Assembly: GCA_023253625.1 (NCBI GenBank)
Contig: JALRFY010000211.1
Location: 1 to 32,195, forward strand
Origin: Akkermansiaceae bacterium
Lineage (GTDB): Bacteria > Verrucomicrobiota > Verrucomicrobiia > Verrucomicrobiales > Akkermansiaceae
Direction of reading: 5' to 3'
DNA: 32,195 nt
A program made the translations under genes and the position numbers. Positions 15,422 to 24,144 of this stretch are shown here, in pieces. The notes under the pieces are model-generated. The model saw only the letters and a program-made list of their open reading frames with translations, had not been told where the DNA came from and made no database searches. Within the stretch, counting starts at the first letter, position 1, and each line of letters opens with the position of its first letter.

Positions 15422-16330
15422 ATGCTTGAAATCCGCGGCCTCCACAAGTCGTTCGCCGGCAAGCCCGCGCTGCGCGATGTCTCTTTCAATGTCGCGCGCG
15501 GCGAAATCCACGGGTTGTTAGGCCACAACGGCGCGGGCAAAAGCACCACGCTCGGCATCATTCTCGGCATGGTGATGCCGGACCAGGGCGAGGTCACCAT
15601 CGGCGGCGTTTCCGTCCTGACAGACCGCTCGCGTGCGCTGCGCAAGGTGGGCGCGATCTTCGAGTCGCCGGCGTTTTACGAATACCTCAGCGGCTGGGAA
15701 AACCTGCGCCTGCTGATGGGCTACTCCGGCGGCTTCGATGCCGCAGCCGCGCGCGAAACGGTGGAACTCGTGGGCCTCTCCAAGCGCATCCACTCGAAGG
15801 TGCGTACCTACAGCCACGGCATGCGCCAGCGCCTCGCGCTCGCCCAATCGCTGCTGCCCGAGCCGGAACTCCTGCTGCTCGACGAGCCCACCGACGGCCT
15901 CGATCCCGAGGGCATCAAGTGGTTCCGCGATTTCATCCTGCACCTGCGCGACGAGCGCGGGATGACCGTGTTGTTCAACTCGCACCTGCTCGCCGAGGTG
16001 GAGTTGATGTGCGACCGCGTGACGATCCTGCGCGAGGGCCGCCGCGTGTTCGAGGGCGAGTGCGGCGGATTGCACGAGGATGAGCCTCGTTTCGAGGTCG
16101 ATCTCGATCCGTGGGAAACCGCCCTGCCGGTGATCCGCGCGCTGGGCGGCGATGTTCCCGCGCCCGGCCGCATCCACCTGCCACCGGACGGCGATCCCGC
16201 CGCGCTGGTGGAGGCGTTGGTCAAAAACGGCGTCCGCGTCCGCTCGCTGATTCCCATGAGAAGATCGCTCGAGGACCTCTACATGGAAATGCTCGGGGCC
16301 GGCGGAGCACCCGTCAGTGATCCAGCTTGA
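15422..16330 (+). CDS. ABC transporter ATP-binding protein
   Basis: The 302-aa protein has Walker A GHNGAGKST (residues 34-42), a Q-loop region near 80 (FESPAF, lacking the usual Gln), signature YSHGMRQR (130-137) and Walker B LLLLDEPTDGLD (150-161). The H-loop is the His in LFNSHLLAEVE. The C-terminal 80 residues resemble the extension found in export-type ATPases of the CcmA/NatA/DrrA class, which drive multidrug, sodium or lipid export. No permease gene is next to it in the window, although the gene could use a membrane partner elsewhere. It ends convergently, overlapping the last 17 bases of the msrA gene. It follows the prepilin gene by six bases, so it is probably in the same operon. 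Confidence 0.87.
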   Translation: MLEIRGLHKSFAGKPALRDVSFNVARGEIHGLLGHNGAGKSTTLGIILGMVMPDQGEVTIGGVSVLTDRSRALRKVGAIFESPAFYEYLSGWENLRLLMGYSGGFDAAAARETVELVGLSKRIHSKVRTYSHGMRQRLALAQSLLPEPELLLLDEPTDGLDPEGIKWFRDFILHLRDERGMTVLFNSHLLAEVELMCDRVTILREGRRVFEGECGGLHEDEPRFEVDLDPWETALPVIRALGGDVPAPGRIHLPPDGDPAALVEALVKNGVRVRSLIPMRRSLEDLYMEMLGAGGAPVSDPA

Positions 16331-16940
16331 GCTTCCTGAGCTTCGGCTCGATCACGAACTTGCAATACGGGTTCTTCGACTTGTTCTGGAAGTAGTAGTC
16401 CTGATGAAATTCCGGCGCGGGATAGAATTCCGACGCGGCGGTGATCTCGGTGACGATGGGGTCGTCAAACATCGCTGCCGCGGCCTTCTTGGATTCCTCC
16501 GCCGCTTTTTTCTGCTCGGCGGAATGATAGAAGATCGCCGAGCGGTATTGCGTGCCGATGTCGTTGCCCTGGCGGTTGAGCGTGGTGGGATCGTGGAGTT
16601 TCCAGAACCAGTCCAGGACTTTGGCATAACTGATTTTTTCCGGATCGAAGACCACGTGCACGACCTCGGCGTGGCCGCTCTCGCCGGTGGTGACTTGTTC
16701 GTAGGTGGGATTCTTCACCGTGCCGCCCATGAAACCGGAGACGACGGAATGCACGCCGTCGAATTGTTTGTAGGCGGCTTCGATGCACCAGTAGCAGCCT
16801 GCGCCGAGCGTGGCGGTTTCGGCTCCGGCGGGGACTTCGGGAATGGCGGCGGGTTTCGTTTCGGACATGGCGGGCTTGGCGGGTTCGCAGGCCGCAAACA
16901 TCGGCAGCATGACGAGGATGGCAAGGACTGTGTTTTTCAT
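16314..16940 (-). CDS. msrA: Peptide methionine sulfoxide reductase MsrA, lipoprotein form
   Basis: The 208-aa enzyme reduces methionine-S-sulfoxide in proteins. ATG 16940 gives a lipoprotein signal peptide with lipobox FAAC (Cys18), so it is likely tethered in the periplasm. The active site is GAGCYWCIEA, with catalytic Cys49 and a second Cys52. A Tyr stands where most members have Phe (GCFW). Conserved FMGG and the GHAE motif follow, with LDWFWKLHDPT and GTQYRSAIFYH further on. The C-terminal sequence lacks an extra Cys pair, so recycling probably uses Cys52. The gene follows thiH by 46 bases on the same strand and overlaps the ABC ATPase gene at the 3' end. Confidence 0.92.
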   Translation of the reverse strand: MKNTVLAILVMLPMFAACEPAKPAMSETKPAAIPEVPAGAETATLGAGCYWCIEAAYKQFDGVHSVVSGFMGGTVKNPTYEQVTTGESGHAEVVHVVFDPEKISYAKVLDWFWKLHDPTTLNRQGNDIGTQYRSAIFYHSAEQKKAAEESKKAAAAMFDDPIVTEITAASEFYPAPEFHQDYYFQNKSKNPYCKFVIEPKLRKLKLDH

Positions 16941-16986
16941 GGCGGCGGGATGATTTCGACCGCTTCCCATACCACAGGAGCGGCAT

Positions 16987-18123
16987 TCAGCAAGTGGCCA
17001 GCAGCGCTTCGTCCCAATCCTTCCACACCGGATCGAGCCGTTGGCCGCGCAGCATGTCGGCGATTTCCGCGACGCTGCGGGTGTCGTGGATCCTGAATTG
17101 CTCGGTGGCTTTTTCGCAGCCGGATTTCTGCTCCAGCTCGACGCGGCGACCCTTGATCGTGAGATGCAGGTCCTCGCTGCCCGCGCCGGTGTAGCCGCCG
17201 GGTTCGGTGCGCGCGCCGGCCGACATGTGGGTGACCCCAAGCGTGGCCAGCGCGTCGCGCAAGTGCGCGGGCTCGCGTGTGGAAAGCACGATGCCCACCT
17301 GCGGAAACAGCATGCGGAACACCGCGATCAAACGCACCAGCGACCTGTCCGCCAGCAACAACGCGGGATCGGGCGCGTATTCATAGTTGCCCGCATACGG
17401 CCGCATCCGCGGGAAGGCCACGGTGAGCTGCGATTTCCAGCAATGCTTGAGCAGGTATTCAAGGTGCGCGCACAGGGCGAGCGCCTCGTGTTTCCAATCC
17501 GCCAGCCCGAACAAGGCGCCGATGCCGATGCGACGGAATCCACCGGCGTAGGCGCGCTCGGGGCAATCGAGCCGCCAGTCGAAATTCTTCTTCGGCCCCG
17601 CGGTGTGCAGCGTCTGATAGATTTCGCGGTCGTAGGTTTCCTGATAGACGACCAGCCCTTCCGCGCCGTGCGCGACGATCTCGGCGTATTGATCGTCCTC
17701 CATCGGCCCGACCTCGATGGCAAGTGTCGGGATGAGCGACTTCAGGGCATCGATGCAGCTTTGCAGATAGCCATCGGAAACGAACTTCGGATGCTCGCCG
17801 GCGACCAGCAGCAGGTTGCGGAAACCCAGCCCGTGCAGATGCCGCGCCTCGCGTTCCACCTGCCCGACGCTGAGGGTGGTGCGGAGGATTTTCGCATCGC
17901 GCGAGAAACCGCAATACGAGCAGTTGTTCACACACTCGTTGGAAAGATAGAGCGGCGCGAACAAGCGCATCGTCCTGCCGAAATGCCGACGCGTCGCCTG
18001 CTGGCTCTGCCGGGCCAGCGCCTCCAGCGATCCGCCCGTCCGCTCGTCGAGCAAGCGCGCGCAACGCCGCATCAACGGCGTCGGGCGCCTCATCAGCTCG
18101 GGAAAAACTACGGAAAAAGCCAT
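16987..18123 (-). CDS. thiH: 2-iminoacetate synthase (thiamine thiazole biosynthesis)
   Basis: The 378-aa radical-SAM enzyme cleaves tyrosine to dehydroglycine and p-cresol for thiazole formation. The [4Fe-4S] motif CxxxCxxC is Cys64, Cys68, Cys71 (NECVNNCSYCGFSR). The radical-SAM barrel continues with LLLVAGEHP, GLVVYQETYDREIYQ, and the C-terminal BATS-type half with SAGARTEPGGY. The ATG at 18123 is chosen because MAFSVVFPELMRR begins sensibly; the alternative 18141 adds only six residues. The usual ThiG partner is not next to it, so the pathway is split across the genome. The msrA gene follows on the same strand. Upstream lies a 49-bp tandem repeat, then a divergent gene. Confidence 0.92.
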   Translation of the reverse strand: MAFSVVFPELMRRPTPLMRRCARLLDERTGGSLEALARQSQQATRRHFGRTMRLFAPLYLSNECVNNCSYCGFSRDAKILRTTLSVGQVEREARHLHGLGFRNLLLVAGEHPKFVSDGYLQSCIDALKSLIPTLAIEVGPMEDDQYAEIVAHGAEGLVVYQETYDREIYQTLHTAGPKKNFDWRLDCPERAYAGGFRRIGIGALFGLADWKHEALALCAHLEYLLKHCWKSQLTVAFPRMRPYAGNYEYAPDPALLLADRSLVRLIAVFRMLFPQVGIVLSTREPAHLRDALATLGVTHMSAGARTEPGGYTGAGSEDLHLTIKGRRVELEQKSGCEKATEQFRIHDTRSVAEIADMLRGQRLDPVWKDWDEALLATC

Positions 18124-18168
18124 CGCGGGCGCAGGATGCACGGGCGGCGCACGGGCGTCAAAGGCTAC

Positions 18169-18344
18169 GTGGCCGGAGCCTCCGGCTCCGGTTCCAAGTG
18201 GCCAGAGCCTCCGGCTCTGGTTCTTCCAGCGCTTGCGGAAGCTGAAGTAGCCGGAGCCTCCGGTTCCGGTTCCTCAAGCGCTTGCGGAAGCTGAAGTAGC
18301 CGGAGCCTCCGGCTCCGGTTCTTCCAGCGCATGCGGAAGCTGAA
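18169..18344. repeat. Tandem 49-bp repeat with conserved hairpins
   Basis: Three complete 49-bp copies (18198-18246, 18247-18295, 18296-18344) follow a truncated 29-bp copy (18169-18197). Each contains CCGGAGCC-TCC-GGCTCCGG, an 8-bp stem with a 3-nt loop, and full copies also contain CTTCC...GGAAG. In the second copy the first stem changes to CCAGAGCC/GGCTCTGG, a G-to-A matched by C-to-T on the other arm, so pairing is kept. The array lies between the divergent thiH and methyltransferase starts and covers most of that gap. The remaining 64 bases up to 18408 show no clear element. Confidence 0.9.
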
Positions 18345-18408
18345 ATTAATTCCACGATCGCATGGAAATCAGTGGTTTAGCCGTCGCCATCAGGTTTAAG
18401 CAGTCCGC

Positions 18409-19416
18409 ATGCACCCCGCGCTCGACACCCTGTTGCTCGCGTTTTCCGCGGAAGACGGGCCAGCGATACCGGCGCGCGCCTTGTTCCTCGGCGCGCGCCC
18501 GCATCCTTCATTGCGCAGATGGCCGGAAATCACCGGCTGGCAGCCGCTCAAGCCGCTGGCCGACGAGTGGGAGCGCGGGGGATTCCAGCGCGTCGATGCG
18601 CCATCCGGCCGCTGGCCGCTGGTGATGGTGCTGCCGGGGAAATCGCGCGACGAGACACTGGCGTGGTTCGCCATGGCCCGCGACCACCTGCTGCCCGGCG
18701 GGCGGATCGCCTGCGCGATGTCCAACACCGCCGGCGCGGCGCGCTTCGAAAAGGAATTCGCCAAAGCCACCGGAACCGTCACCTCAATCCAGAAGCACAA
18801 ATGCCGCGCCTTCCATGCGGCCGATCACGGCACTTGGAATGAGGCCCTGTTCAATGAATGGCGCGAGCTCGGAACCCCGCGCTTCATTCCTGAAACCGGC
18901 TTCATTACCCAGGCCGGCGTCTTCAGCCACGGCCGCGTCGATCCCGGCTCGCTCCTTTTGGCAAAACACCTGCCCGCCCATCTCCATGGACACGTCGCCG
19001 ATCTCGGCGCGGGCTGGGGCTACCTCACGCACATCGCGCTCGACCGTTGCCCCGGTATCGAACGTATCGATTTGTCCGAAGCCGACTCGCGCGCGCTCGC
19101 CTGCGCGAAACGCAACCTCGCCCGCCACGCGCGCGACATCCGCATCCACTGGCACGACGTCACCACCGGCCTGCCGGAAACCTACGATGCCATCCTCATG
19201 AACCCGCCCTTCCACACCGGACAGGACACGGACGTCGATCTCGGCCGCGCGTTTCTAACCACCGCCGCCGCGGCGTTGAAACGGCACGGAAAACTTTATC
19301 TCGTCGCCAACCGCCAGCTTCCTTACGAAGCCCAGCTCGATTCCCTCCGCCTCCATTGGCGCAGGCTGGCGGAGGACGGCACTTACAAGGTGATTATTGC
19401 GGAGAAAAGAACATGA
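18409..19416 (+). CDS. rsmC: 16S rRNA (guanine-N2) methyltransferase, RsmC-like
   Basis: The 335-aa product resembles RsmC, which methylates G1207 of 16S rRNA using SAM. The C-terminal half holds the SAM-binding motif VADLGAGWGYL (residues 196-206) and the catalytic NPPFHTG (265-271) typical of N2-guanine methyltransferases. The N-terminal half (1-160) is a diverged, probably inactive methyltransferase-like domain (LPGGRIACAMSNTAGA), as in E. coli RsmC, giving a total length near that of the family (about 340). The gene ends in ATGA shared with the pseudouridine synthase gene, so the two are co-translated, and both target the small ribosomal subunit if the second acts like RsuA. Confidence 0.85.
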   Translation: MHPALDTLLLAFSAEDGPAIPARALFLGARPHPSLRRWPEITGWQPLKPLADEWERGGFQRVDAPSGRWPLVMVLPGKSRDETLAWFAMARDHLLPGGRIACAMSNTAGAARFEKEFAKATGTVTSIQKHKCRAFHAADHGTWNEALFNEWRELGTPRFIPETGFITQAGVFSHGRVDPGSLLLAKHLPAHLHGHVADLGAGWGYLTHIALDRCPGIERIDLSEADSRALACAKRNLARHARDIRIHWHDVTTGLPETYDAILMNPPFHTGQDTDVDLGRAFLTTAAAALKRHGKLYLVANRQLPYEAQLDSLRLHWRRLAEDGTYKVIIAEKRT

Positions 19417-20123
19417 AACTCGTCAAACTGCTCGCCAATCTCGGCTACGGCTCACGCAAGGAAGTCCAGCGCCTCATCCGCTCCGGCGCGGTGACGGACG
19501 ACAGCGGCCGCGTGTTGGGCGAAAGCGAACTGCCGCCGCACGAGCGCATCCGTTTCCATGGCGAGCCGCTCGATCCGCCGTTTCCGCTGACTCTCATGCT
19601 CAACAAGCCGGACGGCTATACATGCAGCGCCGACGATCCCGGCGCGGTGATTTACGATCTGCTGCCGGAGCGATTCGCCCACCGCAATCCGGGCCTCAAT
19701 CCGGTCGGCCGGCTCGACAAGGACACCACCGGCCTGCTGCTGATGACCGACGATGGCAAGTTGCTGCACAAGATCATCCACCCGAAGTCGGGCTGCCTGA
19801 AAATCTATCATGCCGTGCTCGACCGCCCGCTTTCCGGCAACGAGGCGGAGATTTTCGGCTCCGGTGAGTTGCTGCTCAACGGTGAGATCAAACCGCTGCT
19901 GCCCGCCGGATTCGAGGCGCTCGGCGACAAGGAGGCACTCGTGAGACTCCACGAAGGCCGCTACCACCAGGTGCGCCGGATGTTCGCCGCCGCGGGAAAC
20001 CACGTCACCGCCCTGAGACGCATCGCCATCGGCGGCCTGACGCTGCCCGCCGACCTCGCCGAAGGCGAATGGCGCATGCTGACCCGTGCCGATCTGGCTC
20101 TGGTATTCGCCTCGCGGATGTGA
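19413..20123 (+). CDS. RsuA-family pseudouridine synthase
   Basis: The 236-aa protein begins at ATG 19413 with an S4 RNA-binding domain (residues 1-60: MKLVKLLANLGYGSRKEVQRLI). The catalytic motif GRLDKDTTGLLL is at 99-110, with nucleophile Asp102. Later KIYHAVLD and EGRYHQVRRMFAAAGNHV match the RsuA/RluE/RluF family. RsuA converts U516 of 16S rRNA to pseudouridine; close relatives modify 23S rRNA, so the target is an inference. A Shine-Dalgarno-like GGAG lies 8 bases before the start, within the preceding gene. The ORF drawn from 19047 is an extension of the same frame through the methyltransferase gene. Confidence 0.88.
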   Translation: MKLVKLLANLGYGSRKEVQRLIRSGAVTDDSGRVLGESELPPHERIRFHGEPLDPPFPLTLMLNKPDGYTCSADDPGAVIYDLLPERFAHRNPGLNPVGRLDKDTTGLLLMTDDGKLLHKIIHPKSGCLKIYHAVLDRPLSGNEAEIFGSGELLLNGEIKPLLPAGFEALGDKEALVRLHEGRYHQVRRMFAAAGNHVTALRRIAIGGLTLPADLAEGEWRMLTRADLALVFASRM

Positions 20124-20160
20124 GCGGTGCCATGTTCTGATTTCATGCCGCCCACCGCGC

Positions 20161-20796
20161 TCACTCGATGGGCGTCAGTTCCACCTTTCGGAAATGGATC
20201 TCCGCGCCCTCGCTTTGCAGGCAGATCGCGCCCTTGCGGGTGGTGATGTCGGCACCTTCGTTCATCAACACCCCATTCACCCAGACTGTGATCCGGTTGC
20301 CCTCGCAGCGGACGCGCATCGTATTCCACTCGCCCACCGGTTTCTCGACGCTGTTCTGGCGTTTCACCCAGCGCCGGTCCTGCGGCGTGGCGTTGGGCAC
20401 GGTGACCTTCTCGCCGATCATCCAGAAATCCCCGGCGTTTTCATGGGCGAGCTGGACTTCGAGCGACTTCGGCCAGATGAAGCGCTCGCGTGGGGTCGAG
20501 CAATGCACGAGCAGTCCGCCATTGCCCGGCTTGCCGCCTGCCGGCCAACGCCACTCGACGACGATCTCGTAGTTCTCAAACTCACCTTGCGAGCGGATCA
20601 CGCCGGGCGGGCGGCCCTTGCAGATCAGAATGCCATCGGCGACTGACCAGATCTGTTCCGGTTCCACCTGCGCGTCGATGATGTCGAAAGTCCAGCCATC
20701 GAGGTTTTTGCCGTTGAAAAGAGCCACGGTTTCCCCGGCGACGGCGAAGGTGGCGATACCGAGCCAGCCAAGCAGCATGCGCGTGATGCGAGTCAT
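20161..20796 (-). CDS. Secreted DUF1080 (3-keto-disaccharide hydrolase-type) protein
   Basis: The 211-aa protein has a signal peptide (MTRITRMLLGWLGIATFAVAGE) followed by ALFNGKNLDGW, the classic start of a DUF1080 (Pfam 06439) domain. The beta-sandwich core continues with FENYEIVVEWRW, GNGGLLVHC, SLEVQLAHENAGDFW and the C-terminal NRITVWVNGVLMNEG...GAICLQSEGAEIHFRKVEL. Such proteins bind or hydrolyse carbohydrates outside the cytoplasm; some hydrolyse 3-keto-disaccharides, others have no known activity. They are expanded in Planctomycetes and Verrucomicrobia. The gene is convergent with the pseudouridine synthase gene (37-base gap) and divergent from secA. Confidence 0.88.
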   Translation of the reverse strand: MTRITRMLLGWLGIATFAVAGETVALFNGKNLDGWTFDIIDAQVEPEQIWSVADGILICKGRPPGVIRSQGEFENYEIVVEWRWPAGGKPGNGGLLVHCSTPRERFIWPKSLEVQLAHENAGDFWMIGEKVTVPNATPQDRRWVKRQNSVEKPVGEWNTMRVRCEGNRITVWVNGVLMNEGADITTRKGAICLQSEGAEIHFRKVELTPIE

Positions 20797-20908
20797 GACG
20801 CACTCTTAGCGACAGGAAGTTCCGGGCGCAAGCCTAGCGCTTGCACCAGACCCCGGCAGCGTGTATTCCCTCCGTCCCGGCGGTTTACCGCCCCACCCCA
20901 TCGCTCTC

Positions 20909-23900
20909 ATGATCAAGTGGATTCTCCAGAAAATCGTCGGCTCGAAAAACCAGCGGGAAATCCGCCGCATCCTGCCGATGGTATCGCGCATCAATGAAAT
21001 CGAGGAAGCCCTCCAGCGTGAGCCGGTGGAGAAGCTCCGTGAGATGACCGGCAACTGGCAGGCCCACCTCGCCCGTTACCACGCCTTGGAAGTTCCGGCA
21101 AAGCCGGTGATCGAGCGCATGAATAGCGACGAACTGGCGGCCACCGCCGCCTCGCTGGAGGCCCGCATCGAACCCCTGCGCGCCGAGTTTCCCGCGCTGC
21201 CTGCGCGCATCCAGCCGACCGCGGAGTCGATCGAGGCCGCCAAAGCCGCATTCCACGAAGCGGAGTCCGAGTTTCCCAAAGCCCGCGCCAAATACCTCGA
21301 GCAAATCCTCCCCGAGGCCTACGCGGTGGTGAAAAACGCCGCCCGCCGCATGTGTGGCTCCACCATCACCGTCAACGAGCACCCGATTCTCTGGGAAATG
21401 GTCCACTTCGACGTCCAGCTCCTCGGCGGCGTCGCCCTCCACCGCGGGATGATTGCGGAAATGCAGACCGGCGAGGGCAAGACGCTCGTCGCCACCCTGC
21501 CGGTCTATCTCAATGCGCTCACCGGCCTCGGCGTCCATATCGTCACCGTCAACGACTATCTCTCCCGCCGCGACGCCGAGTGGATGGGCGCGCTCTACAA
21601 GTTTCTCGGCCTCACCGTCGGCTGCATCCAGAACCAGATGCCACCATGGGAACGCCGCGCCGAATACGCCTGCGACATCACCTACGGCACCAACGCCGAG
21701 TTCGGCTTCGACTACCTCCGCGACAATGGCATGGCCTCCACCAAGGACGAGCAGGTCCAGCGCGGCCACTACCTCGCCATCATCGACGAGGTGGACTCGA
21801 TCCTCATCGATGAAGCCCGCACGCCGCTGATCATTTCCGGCCCGTCGTCTCACTCGAGCCACCAGTTCGACCAATACAAATCGATCGTCGATCAGCTCGT
21901 GAAACGCCAGGTCGCGCTCTGCAACGAAGTGGCTGCGGAGGTGAAGCATCTCTACGACACCGGCGACAAGGAGGCGGCCGGCCGCGCGCTCTTCAAGCTC
22001 AAGCTCGGCCAGCCGCGCAACCGCCAGCTCATGCGCTACATGGAGGAACCCGAAATGCGCCGCCTCATGGAGAAGGCCGAGCTTGCCCTCCACCAGGACG
22101 CGCAAAAACGCGAACTCTTCGCGCTGAAGGAGGAGTTGTACTTTGTCATCGACGAAAAAGGCCATGACTCCGACCTGATGGAAATGGGCCGCGAGTTCCT
22201 CTCTCCCGGCGATCCCGATTCCTTCACGCTGCCGGACATCGGCACCCTCTTCGCCGACATCGACACCAACCGCGAACTCACCGACGAGCAGAAGATCGCC
22301 GCCAAGGAGGAGTGCCAGCGCAAGATGGATTCGCAGGCCGAGAAAATCCACAGCATCTCCCAGCTGCTCAAGGCCTACTGCGTGTTCGAGAAGGACGTCC
22401 AATACGTCGTCAAGGACGGCAAGGTCGTCATCGTCGATGAAAACACCGGCCGCGAAATGCCCGGCCGCCGCTGGTCGGACGGACTGCACCAGGCGGTCGA
22501 GGCCAAGGAGGGTGTCGCCATCGAGAAGGAAACCCAGACCTTCGCCACCATCACCATCCAGAACTACTTCCGCCTCTATCAGAAACTCGCGGGCATGACC
22601 GGCACCGCCGAGACCGAGGCCGCCGAGTTCCATGACATCTACCGGCTCGATGTGCTGCCCATTCCCACCAACCGGCCGAACTGCCGCGTCGATGAAAACG
22701 ACCAGGTCTTCAAGACGCGCCGCGAGAAGTTCAATGCGGTGATCGCGACCATCGAGCAGGCCCACGCCAAGGGCCAGCCCTGCCTCTGCGGCACGGCTTC
22801 CGTCGAGGCCTCGGAAACCCTCTCGCGCCTGCTCAAGCGCGCCAAGATCCCGCACGCGGTGCTCAATGCGAAGTTCCACGCGCAGGAGGCGGAGATCGTC
22901 GCCCGCGCCGGCCAGCGCGGTGCGGTCACCGTTTCCACCAACATGGCCGGCCGCGGCACCGACATCAAACTCGGCGAAGGCGTCCCCGATCTCGGCGGGC
23001 TCTTCGTCATCGGCACCGAGCGCCACGAATCGCGCCGCACCGACCGCCAGCTCCGCGGCCGCTGCGCCCGCCAGGGCGATCCCGGCCGCTCGCAGTTCTT
23101 CATCTCGTTCGAGGACGACCTGATGCGCAACTTCGCCGCCGCCGACCGCATGACCTCCATGATGGAGCGCTTCGGCATGAAGGAGGGCGAGGCGCTCGAG
23201 CACTCGTGGCTCAACAAGTCGGTGGAAACCGCGCAGAAGCGCGTCGAACAACGCAACTACACGTGGCGCAAGCGCGTGCTCGATTTCGACGACGTGATGA
23301 ACATGCAGCGCGAGGTCGTTTACGGCTACCGCAACGAGGTGCTGACCACCGAGGTCCCGCGCAATCTCGTCAACGAGATCATCGAGGAAACGGTCCCCGC
23401 CAAGGTGCGCGAATACCTCACCGAGCGCGACGACGAGCTGCCCGATTACAAGGAGCTGCTCAACTGGGTGAACGCCACCCTGCCGATCCGCGTGTCCGAG
23501 GACGACGCCATTGTGAACCTCAATGAGGAATCGATCTCCGCGATGCTGGTGAAAAAGGTCAAGGAGGCCTATGAAATCCGCACCGGCAAGCTGCCGATGG
23601 AGGTGCTCGATCAGGAGGAGCGCCGGATGGTGCTCGTTGCCGTGGACAAGCAGTGGCAGGAGCACCTTTACAACATGGACGCCCTGCGCGAAGGCGTGCA
23701 TCTGCGCGCGCAGGGGCAGAAGGACCCGCTGGTGGAATACAAGAACGAGGCTTACAACCTGTTCGTCAACCTGATGGATTCCATCAAGCAGGAGGCCCTG
23801 CAGAACCTGTTCCGCTCCGCCACCAATCTGGAAGCCTTCCTCAAGCAGCTGCACAGCGCACCGCAGCAACTTCACGGCGGCGAGGCGGCGCTCACCCAGG

Positions 23901-24082
23901 CGAACGTGGCCACCACCGGCAATATCTCCGGCGCGGCGCTTGAAGCCTCCGGCGAAACCAAACTCAAGCTCAACCTGCCCAAACGCAAGCCGAGCTTCTC
24001 GATCGAATTCGCCGGCCGCAATGCCCCCTGCCCATGCGGCTCAGGGAAGAAATACAAGAATTGCTGCGGACGCGAGGCCTGA
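20909..24082 (+). CDS. secA: Preprotein translocase ATPase SecA
   Basis: This 1057-aa protein is the ATPase that pushes preproteins through SecYEG. The start at ATG 20909 (MIKWILQKIVGSKNQREIRR) matches the SecA N-terminus; the longer frame adds 16 unlike residues. Walker A is MQTGEGKT (185-192), Walker B region is DEVD (293-296), and later motifs include GMTGTA, TNMAGRGTD and RQLRGRCARQGD. The SEC-C zinc tail is CPCGSGKKYKNCC with Cys1041, 1043, 1052 and 1053. It is about 150 aa longer than E. coli SecA: extra sequence precedes Walker A (about 55-140), and a charged, helical insertion sits in the preprotein-cross-linking region between 308 and 490. The gene has its own 112-base divergent promoter region. 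Confidence 0.97.
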   Translation: MIKWILQKIVGSKNQREIRRILPMVSRINEIEEALQREPVEKLREMTGNWQAHLARYHALEVPAKPVIERMNSDELAATAASLEARIEPLRAEFPALPARIQPTAESIEAAKAAFHEAESEFPKARAKYLEQILPEAYAVVKNAARRMCGSTITVNEHPILWEMVHFDVQLLGGVALHRGMIAEMQTGEGKTLVATLPVYLNALTGLGVHIVTVNDYLSRRDAEWMGALYKFLGLTVGCIQNQMPPWERRAEYACDITYGTNAEFGFDYLRDNGMASTKDEQVQRGHYLAIIDEVDSILIDEARTPLIISGPSSHSSHQFDQYKSIVDQLVKRQVALCNEVAAEVKHLYDTGDKEAAGRALFKLKLGQPRNRQLMRYMEEPEMRRLMEKAELALHQDAQKRELFALKEELYFVIDEKGHDSDLMEMGREFLSPGDPDSFTLPDIGTLFADIDTNRELTDEQKIAAKEECQRKMDSQAEKIHSISQLLKAYCVFEKDVQYVVKDGKVVIVDENTGREMPGRRWSDGLHQAVEAKEGVAIEKETQTFATITIQNYFRLYQKLAGMTGTAETEAAEFHDIYRLDVLPIPTNRPNCRVDENDQVFKTRREKFNAVIATIEQAHAKGQPCLCGTASVEASETLSRLLKRAKIPHAVLNAKFHAQEAEIVARAGQRGAVTVSTNMAGRGTDIKLGEGVPDLGGLFVIGTERHESRRTDRQLRGRCARQGDPGRSQFFISFEDDLMRNFAAADRMTSMMERFGMKEGEALEHSWLNKSVETAQKRVEQRNYTWRKRVLDFDDVMNMQREVVYGYRNEVLTTEVPRNLVNEIIEETVPAKVREYLTERDDELPDYKELLNWVNATLPIRVSEDDAIVNLNEESISAMLVKKVKEAYEIRTGKLPMEVLDQEERRMVLVAVDKQWQEHLYNMDALREGVHLRAQGQKDPLVEYKNEAYNLFVNLMDSIKQEALQNLFRSATNLEAFLKQLHSAPQQLHGGEAALTQANVATTGNISGAALEASGETKLKLNLPKRKPSFSIEFAGRNAPCPCGSGKKYKNCCGREA

Positions 24083-24144
24083 GGATTACGGCCATGCCGG
24101 TGCTGGACTCGCTGCGGATATCGCTCGAATAAGCCCCGGCCCGG

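Noticed and set aside
18169-18344. CRISPR-like array
   Set aside because: The copies are contiguous tandem units with no unique spacers of constant length; internal hairpins and no cas genes argue for a tandem repeat.
20885-23875. 996-aa minus-strand open frame
   Set aside because: Antisense shadow of secA; its Val/Leu/His-rich translation has no domain features.
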